Shown here: positions 20,301-26,700 of the stretch, one piece after another | Layout of the letters: every line of letters begins with the position of its first letter | Position numbering within the stretch: position 1 is the first letter of the stretch | Origin: an uncultured Clostridia bacterium | GTDB taxonomy: Bacteria; Bacillota; Clostridia; Christensenellales; Aristaeellaceae | Direction of reading: 5' to 3' | DNA length: 64,000 nucleotides | Assembly (NCBI GenBank): GCA_947165425.1 | Contig: CAMVAJ010000005.1 | Location: forward strand, 19,362-83,361 | Notes under the pieces: model-generated | What the model saw: the letters and a program-made list of their open reading frames with translations, nothing else | The model's database searches: none | What the model was told of the DNA's origin: nothing | Program-made: the position numbers and the translations under genes

Positions 20301-21026
20301 GTTGGTGCTGGCACCACCAACAACGTTGGCGAACTGACGCTGAGCCTGCAGCATAACGATGAGGTTGAAATCAAGGTCCCTTATGGTTATAATCTGCAGG
20401 TGACGGAAACCCCGAACGCGATGTACGACACCGCCTACACGTGGGTCACGAACAACACGACAACTACCGTCAACAGCAATGCTTTCCCGGAGACCGAGAT
20501 CCGGTATAACGGAGATCTGACCTATACCAACACCCGGAAAGTCGCGCTGACGCTGGAAAAGCAGGTTACCGGCGGTTGGGGCGATCCGAATTATCCGTTC
20601 GAGTTCACCGTCACCATAAATGGCGCAGCTGCGGGCACCAAGTTCGCGGTTCAGCTGCACGGCGGCGCCGTCCATGAGTACGCTGTGGACAGCGAGGGAA
20701 AGCTGCCTGTCTTCACGCTGAAGGATGATCAAACCTACACGGTTTATCTCTCCCAGAATCAGCAGGTAACCATTGTTGAAACCAGCGACACGGAATCTGC
20801 CCGGTATCGCACATACTGGGACGAGGGTTCAACCACGGGGACAACGGACACAAAGACGATGCAGATCACCGTTGCAGCCGATCAGACAATCGTGGTCCGC
20901 AATGATCTTCCCCCCGTCGCCCCCACCTCTTACCGCACCCATGTCCTCCCCTACCTGCTGATGCTTCTCTCCGGCGCGGCGCTCCTGCTGCTGCGCGGGC
21001 GCAAAGGGGGCGATGCGGATGCGTGA
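14322..21026 (+). CDS. Giant InlB-repeat surface adhesin with sortase signal
   Basis: This 2,234-residue protein carries a signal peptide ending around GVGFAADN. The N-terminal part has two related domains, each with the pattern YDIxIYANA...WQP followed by VYHM (roughly residues 245-350 and 505-620). Several InlB/Listeria-Bacteroides repeats follow, seen as GYEFGGWYTDAECTTPF, GFYFQGWYADPSCSTPF and GYILEGWYTDPEF, each closing in Y(A/G)KW. Near the C terminus are Cna-B/SpaA-like isopeptide-type domains starting at KVPVKLRKLDF, TVKLKKVV and VALTLEKQV. It ends in a sorting signal: VAPTS (2199-2203), a hydrophobic helix and RGRK. The motif resembles the ISPTG of the neighbouring pilin. The ATG at 14322 is preferred over the GTG at 14313 because GAGGTG serves as its ribosome site. 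The middle third is much more AT-rich than the rest. Confidence 0.85.
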   Translation: MKRLTALVLAFLMLAQLWPGVGFAADNASEDRHEVVSEQLDTPVYHTVTFMADGELVSAIFVADGTEIGELPAAPERSGKAFIGSHGGTTPSAAAVTTGSRPGEAVYTTLDSELEAKKQSANYRYQDTGSYASVEIFGNHKKNQKPSASRNLAALAGKNGDAWSVANIKNNTDLTATAVVLALPENGALSAYSVKNGKLNALLASNLALGDRVTIPLSMKGDTGLALVVEDGTDDDDAQEIEGALYANEDLYLTGKIPGNGVIEVIPATVSIDGEELVAAYDINIYANANQQRKGKTWQPAGKKVQVHWRDDAFTGEMNVYHMNGETAEFVSTVEADENGWVVFEAESFSVYAFTHSIEKTVTIGGATYRITVTYDSKAGIPDGAEIEASEAPVDEAYLARLTETAAALSVELSSITYSKLLDISIVKDGVEIEPKTPVDVKVELLDAESVTDLRVVHFGDTTEELAAQTQGSTVTFETDGFSLFSLADFSLTDRIYNAIFGDRRLYENDDIILSGRMPMLGSVVAEPAQVEIEGQNVLVAYDIKIYANALMKLLGIAWQPSGNYIHVTVKSSALEDGKTLSVYHMQDAASEPEFIAEVEAQNSSVTFDAKEFSIYPIGEATEDKRIGYEFWYNDGTQNVLLNTQYFRYKDLHPTATLTLNEPSLPGVDGTTWERIFRGWSKTSTNDADANLVNIEALRSELQDLPESAFDESVVKIYANLKNVYYVTYVDINPNNILATEIVPVAESGSTTFTVKPASELRPTIDSETVLEGWYDINNSETVYDPGQANVVLNSSLTLYPKVEGGNWLIFNDNDPVWDVEKQAYVSGGASFTPPVFYLNHETEQPADPTWTGYEFGGWYTDAECTTPFVFGGTLTHDTTVYAKWIPSASQYRVVYWKQRTTDAVDATDEEKTYDYAGSRLVNTNVNTGDVIEINENDTKVYGIGGSSNEVGQQFFIYNSNNTDQSIVVKADGSSVLNVYYDRKVISFNFDANYPYQYYETTDSTGELYGIIDGEYTRVYPDGNGGYETRVTTTRTETVTHNYNGDRYNTTTSNNTNPQQYGVYNNSIVNLYYHTNNGGHWSRKASHSNSINNDQRYTYTRYVKNANGSYGFVNGNMIWLDSSGNYTTTETITQTTVIPYSGKVYKYTNLHTIKGLYGKTLDSGDWPNPGQGKVWYYGGYTFPLALTTYDPLSAYNGNNPNSFTDTIISFSTSNSSSGNTLYVYGQTVDGEWIYTTENLISTAKIGSYSNWYPTETFYGFTIHSYQTGNSINTYGNWTPVTTSGRISYWDENIYLRYSRNIHTLTFYPNNSANEHIEYSLRYGASLADYANQSEGLRPGFYFQGWYADPSCSTPFDFNQTMPDNNIAVYGKWALRRVRVVVEPGANNVYMGSQARTFRVDYDERIDGGLMETAQRAGYILEGWYTDPEFQHPFKFSSPINDLTSDVRWDYQTNPTYAAQRELYGDNTENYENVRGILHLYAKWIPDTSSQGINVVYDPGAASIYDSMGNPLTSVPIDPHMYGFDGTATTREAPSNYSDLYTFKYWEATLADGTTKIFHPSDPITLSELKAEDPILDENGEELRHTVYLRAVYDMTGDPNRQTHITYDGNTFTEDLYIGGSTELKGKTADGTERYTITLDKEVNQTIKLPGTDDFYLDGWELVGWSFTKGNFAAQEAGAAADPLAPNLLPEQEVAADNLIKSDLNDEENTLYARWKPKKYTVKVQQVIESGVPVNSFNYVYKTGVENQLDSVSQQTQTLTNNTSFTVEDLEYYNRVGHVMQIATPTIPDDAIYDVRVNAVVTHDDGTHETLNLTSLGNYPVLGDVVITYTYSLKVPVKLRKLDFTNKTNTGRLTGAAFVLTPVEFNSETNHWENAGTGKTWTMSEWEETKYFQEGTYRITETTAPTDYALIGTELYLTIQETGKFSLFAANGTDINANIAELDSSTGRILTVYDKPIRTVKLKKVVANEAEPATAFSFKVTVLDENKAYARNYNVGAGTTNNVGELTLSLQHNDEVEIKVPYGYNLQVTETPNAMYDTAYTWVTNNTTTTVNSNAFPETEIRYNGDLTYTNTRKVALTLEKQVTGGWGDPNYPFEFTVTINGAAAGTKFAVQLHGGAVHEYAVDSEGKLPVFTLKDDQTYTVYLSQNQQVTIVETSDTESARYRTYWDEGSTTGTTDTKTMQITVAADQTIVVRNDLPPVAPTSYRTHVLPYLLMLLSGAALLLLRGRKGGDADA

Positions 21027-21231
21027 GATCAACCACCTCCGCCCCGCGCGGCGCAGGCCGCATGGCGAAGGAAGAGCAGGGCCCGGCGGCCGGGCCAGCC
21101 CCTACCGCGGAAGGGGGGATCCGGGTGGATAGCCCCCACCGAAGTACCAGACATCCTTCGCAAAACTTTTTCAAAATTCTTTCAGAACTTTTTGAAAAGG
21201 CGCGAATGTAACCCAAGGTGTAATACCCCTA

Positions 21232-21240
21232 TGGTATGAT
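21232..21240 (+). promoter_or_regulatory. Extended -10 promoter for the pilin gene
   Basis: A TGG-TATGAT extended -10 element lies in the 364-bp gap between the adhesin and the pilin. No good -35 is present 17 bp upstream. The start point would be near 21247, giving a leader of about 140 nt. The rest of the gap before it shows no gene. Confidence 0.55.
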
Positions 21241-21323
21241 GTACCCGTAAAGAAGAGAACAGCAACGACAGACCGCCAGGCTGAACGGCAGCCCGGCACC
21301 CGAAACCTTCAACCCCTACACCC

Positions 21324-21344
21324 GCCCACCTAAGGACGGTGGGC
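21324..21344 (+). other. Leader hairpin upstream of the pilin
   Basis: GCCCACC (21324-21330) pairs with GGTGGGC (21338-21344) around a seven-base loop and is followed by AAAAAC. A second small stem (CCGCC/GGCGG) lies 10 bases downstream, just before the ribosome site AAAGGAGA. These could stabilise a highly expressed pilin mRNA. Confidence 0.5.
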
Positions 21345-21390
21345 AAAAACAGAACCGCCTCCGGGCGGCAATACGAAAGGAGAAACCCCA

Positions 21391-22776
21391 ATGAAGAAAC
21401 TGTTAGCTCTGGTACTTGCAGCCATGATGCTCATGGCGATGATGACCACCGCGATGGCGGCGAATGCGGACATGACTGGCCAAGGCACTGAGGATGGTGT
21501 CATTGGCGAATACACCGCACAGGACACACAAACCAAATATGGTAACACCGTCATCCTGTATAAGGAAATCAAAGCCTACAATGAGACTGCTGGCTCAGTG
21601 TATGCCCCCACCATCACTTATAACTATACCATCGCTCCCGGTGCTGCAGGTGCGCAGGTAAAGGATGCCGGCGGCGTAGCACTCCATAAAAGCAAAAATG
21701 CCGTTGAGGTGCAAACCAAAGCCGGCCCGGATGGTGCCAAGATTTCTGGATCTGTAGATAACGGTGACAACTATACTGATGGACAACTTGTTTTCACCCC
21801 CGCTGTTTCGCTGAACACCTCTACTGACGGCACCAAGAATGTCTTCAAACTGAAAGTTGATCTTTCCGGTGTGGAGTGGAAAGCCGCTGGCGTGTATCGC
21901 TACATTATCACTGAGACCACAACTGAGGCCCAGAAAAACGCTGCTGGTATCGCTGACGGCACAAGCACTGAAACTCGTTATCTTGATGTCTATGTTATGG
22001 ACGGTGAAACGACCGGCACATATCAGGTCTATGGCTATGTCTGCTTCCAGACTCTTGGCAGTATCGACGGTACAGTTCAGGACACTGTAACAAAAGCTGC
22101 TAAGACTGAAGGCTTTGTGGCTGATAACGGAGGAGAGCAAGGCACAACTGCTCTTACTGCTGATCAGTATTACACCTTCAATCTGAAAGTCAGCAAGACC
22201 CTTGTTGGCGACCAGGCTATGAACGATCACAAATTCCCCTTCTTTGTCAACATCAAGAACTCCTCTGTCACAGCTGATATCAAACTCAAGACTACGACTG
22301 TTGAAGATGGTGGCACCGCTGCGGATGGCGATGATAAAGCAGGTAATCTCAGCGCAGAGACCGGCCTTGCCGATACTCCCACCATCGACCATCAGAGCAA
22401 TATCACCTATATCGGTATTCCGGTCGGTATCACTGCCGCCACCACCGCTGATGTGTACGAGAATAACGATGTGACTGGTACAACATACCTGTCTCAGTTC
22501 TCCATTGATACTGCAGCTGCTACAGACGAAAGCAAAAAGTCTATCTCCTGGATTACCACAGGCAATGCTAACAAGTCTATTGTTGCCCAGTGGGCTGAAG
22601 TTGACATGAACAAGGCTAATGAAGATACTCACGCTGTTGACTTCACAAACACGCTCGAAGTCATCTCCCCCACCGGCGTTGTGATGCGCGTTGCGCCTTA
22701 CGCCCTGATCCTGGGCGCTGGCCTGATGCTGCTGCTCATCAGCCGCAAGCGCAAGGTAGCCATCGAGGAAGAGTAA
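21391..22776 (+). CDS. FctA-like major pilin with ISPTG sorting signal
   Basis: The 461-residue protein has a signal peptide (first 24 residues, ending AMAA) and two streptococcal-pilin type isopeptide domains. The first (about 45-215) begins TVILYKEIKAYNE, with a candidate lysine, and contains the strand GVYRYIITETTTE, whose glutamate is the usual isopeptide catalyst. The second begins at YTFNLKVSKTLVGD. The C terminus is a cell-wall sorting signal: ISPTG (425-429), a hydrophobic helix and SRKRK. PTG-type motifs are used by class B pilus sortases in Clostridia. Codon use is less GC-rich than in the flanking genes. The ribosome site AAAGGAGA and a private promoter precede it, and a GC-rich hairpin follows, which would make it the most abundant transcript of the locus. 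Confidence 0.88.
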   Translation: MKKLLALVLAAMMLMAMMTTAMAANADMTGQGTEDGVIGEYTAQDTQTKYGNTVILYKEIKAYNETAGSVYAPTITYNYTIAPGAAGAQVKDAGGVALHKSKNAVEVQTKAGPDGAKISGSVDNGDNYTDGQLVFTPAVSLNTSTDGTKNVFKLKVDLSGVEWKAAGVYRYIITETTTEAQKNAAGIADGTSTETRYLDVYVMDGETTGTYQVYGYVCFQTLGSIDGTVQDTVTKAAKTEGFVADNGGEQGTTALTADQYYTFNLKVSKTLVGDQAMNDHKFPFFVNIKNSSVTADIKLKTTTVEDGGTAADGDDKAGNLSAETGLADTPTIDHQSNITYIGIPVGITAATTADVYENNDVTGTTYLSQFSIDTAAATDESKKSISWITTGNANKSIVAQWAEVDMNKANEDTHAVDFTNTLEVISPTGVVMRVAPYALILGAGLMLLLISRKRKVAIEEE

Positions 22777-22806
22777 TCTGAGACGAACCTGAACAACAGA
22801 CGACCG

Positions 22807-22840
22807 GGGGCGGCTTCGGACAGCCGGGGCCGCCCCTTTC
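22807..22840 (+). terminator. GC-rich hairpin after the pilin
   Basis: GGGGCGGC (22807-22814) pairs with GCCGCCCC (22829-22836), followed by only three T. It is probably a leaky terminator that lowers read-through into the assembly genes. Confidence 0.6.
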
Positions 22841-22945
22841 CCCCTTTGTGGGGGCGCGTATGTTGAGCAGAGCGCACCGATGCGCGCGCTCTCCTCAGCA
22901 CACGCGGCGGACGCCGCTTCCCTGAGAGTAGAGAGGAAACATTTT

Positions 22946-23713
22946 ATGGACGAGAAGAAGATCCTAGTGGCCGCGCCGACGGACGCACGGGCCGATGAGC
23001 GGGACGCCGCGCCGGCGGAGGTCAAAGAGACCGCGCCCGCCGCGCAGGCCCCGGACGCAACGGACGCGAAGGCCGCCCTGAAGCAGAAGCGGCACAGACG
23101 GCGCATGCGCGCCCTGCGCAGCATCATCCTGCGGCTGGTCTCGCTCCTGCTGGTGGTATACATCCTCTTCTTCCACCTCGTGGGCCTGACCGTCATGCCC
23201 AGCGGCGACATGTATCCCCGCATTGACCTTGGCGACATGGTGCTCTTCTACCGCCTGGAGAGCAACATCCACGCCCAGGACATCATCGTCTTCGAGAAGC
23301 CCTCGGCCTCCCTGGAGGAATCCTATGAGGAGATCGAGGCCGTGGAGGACGTAGCCGCCGCCGAGAAGCCCTGGTGGCGCAAAGCGCTGAACTGGCTCGG
23401 CTTCAAGGACCCGACTGAGCCGGAGAAAACCCTCTTCATCTGCCGCGTGGTCGCCGGGCCCGGCGACGTCGTGGAGATCAGCGAGGGCGACCGCCTGATC
23501 GTCAACGGCAACTCCATGATCGAGAGCGGCATCTTCTACCAGACGCCGCTGTACGCCGGCTTCGTGGACTATCCGCTGACCCTCGGGGAGAACGAGTACT
23601 TCGTCCTCGCCGACTACCGCAACGGCGGCGCGGACAGCCGCTTCTTCGGCGCGGTGCACAAGGACGAGATCCTCGGCACCGTCATCACGATCCTGCGGCG
23701 GAATAATCTGTAA
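22946..23713 (+). CDS. SipA-like inactive signal peptidase homologue (pilus assembly)
   Basis: The 255-residue protein has the fold markers of type I signal peptidase (S26): one membrane helix (about 58-80), box B as GDMYPRIDLGDMVLFYR, box C as DIIVF, box D as RVVAGPGDVVEI...LIVNG, and box E as FVLADYRNGGADSR. The catalytic serine of box B (normally SMxP) is aspartate 88, and the general-base lysine before the box D arginine is cysteine 166, so it should not cut signal peptides. Streptococcus pyogenes SipA, which is needed to polymerise the FctA pilin, has lost the same two residues. The gene sits between a FctA-like pilin and a class B sortase, the same partners. The start at 22946 follows GAGAGGAAA; the in-frame extension to 22880 has no ribosome site. 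Confidence 0.82.
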   Translation: MDEKKILVAAPTDARADERDAAPAEVKETAPAAQAPDATDAKAALKQKRHRRRMRALRSIILRLVSLLLVVYILFFHLVGLTVMPSGDMYPRIDLGDMVLFYRLESNIHAQDIIVFEKPSASLEESYEEIEAVEDVAAAEKPWWRKALNWLGFKDPTEPEKTLFICRVVAGPGDVVEISEGDRLIVNGNSMIESGIFYQTPLYAGFVDYPLTLGENEYFVLADYRNGGADSRFFGAVHKDEILGTVITILRRNNL

Positions 23714-23798
23714 CCCGTCGCGTAACCCAGCTGACAGTTTCTGACCAGCCCCCTCCCCTTCCGGAGCGCGGGCCGTAAACGCGGAAAGGAGGCACACC

Positions 23799-26700
23799 AT
23801 GGCAGACCAGGATAAAATGAAAGAGCGCCATGATGCCCCAGAAAAATCCCTTGTGGATAAGGTGATCGATTTAGCCCTCGGCGCGGGCGGCGGCGCGGTG
23901 ACGCTGCTCTCCGGCCTGCTGGCCGCGGTGCTGATCCTCTATTCCGGCTATGTGCTCTACGACACCTTCGCCACCGAGCGGGCCGCCTCCTCCAACGCCT
24001 GGGATCTTTTGCAGTTCAAGCCCGAGATCTTCGACGACTACGAGACGCCCCTCTCCGGCTCCGAGCTGTCGGATATCAACCGCGACTACCGCTGCTGGCT
24101 GACGGTCTACGGCACCGCCATCGACTATCCCGTCGTCCAGGGCCCCAACGACACGTACTACGCCGCCGTGGATATCTACGGCCGCCCCAGCCTGACCGGC
24201 GCGATCTATCTCGCCGCCGGCAACAGCGCGGATCTCTCCGACTCCTACAACGTCATCTACGGCCACCACATGGACAGCGGCGCGATGTTCGGCGGGCTCG
24301 ATCGCATGACCGGCAATGAGACCGGCGTGATCATCGCCCCGGACGCCATCTACGACGTGCAGTTCTTCGCCAGGATCGACACGGACGCCTACGAGAGCCG
24401 CATCTACAGCGTCGGCAACCGCAAGGACGACGTCCTCGCCTTCCTCCGCTCCGGCGGCGCGGGCGGCGTCGGCCTCGGCACAGAGGTCCGCTATTTCGAC
24501 GAGGAGGCGGCCGCCGACGCCACGAAGCTCGTGGCCCTCTCCACCTGCGCCAACGCCAACACCAGCGGGCGCCTTGTCGTCATCGGCAAGATGACCAAGC
24601 GCATCGTGATGAAGGATGTCACCGTCTCCAAGGTCTGGGACGACGCCGAAAACCAGGACGGCCTGCGGCCCTCCTCCGTCATCGTCGTCGCCAGCGACGG
24701 CACCGAGGCGACCCTCACGGCAGAGGACAACTGGACCGCCACCGTCTCCGTCCGCAAGTTCGACGACCTGGGCGAGATCCAGTATACCTGGACCGAGAAG
24801 AAGCGCGTCGAAGGCTATGAGATGGTCTCCAGCGTGACCAAGGGCGACAATACCGTCATCACCAACCGGCACATCCCCGCCGTCACAGATCTCACCATCC
24901 GGAAGGCATGGGACGACGGCGGAAACCGCGACGCTCTCCGCACCGACGCCGTGACGGTTCGCCTCTCCGACGGCCACACCGCGACGCTGAGCGCGGCCAA
25001 CAATTGGTCCGCCACCTTCGAGAACCTGCCCGTCTTCGCGGACGGTCAGAGGATCGCCTACACCTGGACGGAGGAGAACGTCCCCGCCGGGTACACCCCG
25101 AGCTATGCAGCCAACGGCGACACCACGACCCTCACCAACACCCATACGCCCGAGACCGTCTCGCTCACGGTCGCCAAGCTATGGGAGGACAACGCCGACC
25201 AGGATGGCCTCCGCCCGGAGCGCCTCGAGGTCTCCCTCTACGGCAACGGCACGCTTGTCGGCTCCGTGATGCTGGAGGAGTCGAACAACTGGAGCGGCAC
25301 GATCCCCGGCCTCTATGTCTTTGAGAAGGGCCAGCGCATCGCCTATGAATGGCGCGAGGCCTCGGTCCCCGGCTACACCCTGACCACCGCCACAAACGGC
25401 TCCGAGACCATCCTCACGAACACCCATGTGCCTCTGACCCGGGACCTCACCGTTTCCAAGGTCTGGGACGACAACAACAATCAGGACGGCATCCGGCCCC
25501 ACCGCCTGCGCGTGACACTGAGCAACGGCCGCAGCGTCATGCTCTCTGACGCCGAGGGCTGGACCGCCACGATCCCCGACATGCCGGTCTACGCCGCCGG
25601 TGAGCCGATCGCCTACAGCTGGACCGAGGACGACGTCAACGGCTATGAGCTGGACGGCACCGTCGTCAACGGCGACACCACCACCCTGACCAACCGCCAC
25701 GAGACGGACACCACCGTCGCCACGGTCACCAAGGTCTGGGAGGACGACGCCAACCGGGACGGTCTGCGGCCCGCCTCCGTCATTGCGACGCTGAGCAATG
25801 GCCAGACCGTCACCCTCAGCGAAGAGAACGGCTGGACAGCCATCATCACAGGCCTGCCCGCCTACCAAAATGGCGAGCGGATCGTCTACACCTGGGCCGA
25901 GCAGGATGTCCCCGCCGGCTACACCGCCACCCAGCAAGTCAGCGGCAGCGCCACCGAGCTGATCAACACCCACGCCATCGAAACCATCTCCCTGACCGTT
26001 CAGAAGGTCTGGGAGGACGCAAACAATCAGGACGGCATCCGCCCGGACGAGGTCGCGGTGACCCTGCTCAAGGATGGCGAACCCCTGCGCTCCCTCACCC
26101 TGGACAAGGCGTCCGGCTGGACCGCCACGGTCCCGGATCTCCCGGTGAACGAGGATGGCAAAGCCATCGATTACACCTGGACGGAGGAGAACGTCCCCGC
26201 CGGCTATACGCTGCATGTGAACAAGGAGAACGCCTCCTCAACGATCCTCACCAACACCCACGCGCCGGCCACCACCGCGCTGACCATCCGCAAGGTGTGG
26301 GAGGACGACAACAACCGCGACGGCCTCCGGCCCGACTCCGTCACCGCCAAGCTGTCCGACGGTCAAACCGTCACCCTGAGCGAAGCCAACCACTGGACGG
26401 CGACCCTTGAGAATCTGCCCGTCTACGCGGGCGGCAAGCCCATCGTCTACACCTGGACGGAGGAGAACGTCCCAGAGGGGTATTCCTTCTCCACCTCCCC
26501 CGCGCCGGACAATGACTTGGTCACCATCCTCACCAACGCCCACGAACCCGCCACCACCTCCCAGACGGTTCAGAAGATCTGGGATGACGGCGACAACCGC
26601 GACCGTCTCCGCCCGACCACGCTGCGCGTGCGTCTCCTGGCGGACGGAGCCGTCCAGCAAGAGCTGACGCTGAACAGCGTCAACGGCTGGTCCGCCACCG

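Noticed and set aside
22946..23713. Active type I signal peptidase
   Set aside because: The catalytic Ser and Lys positions are Asp88 and Cys166.
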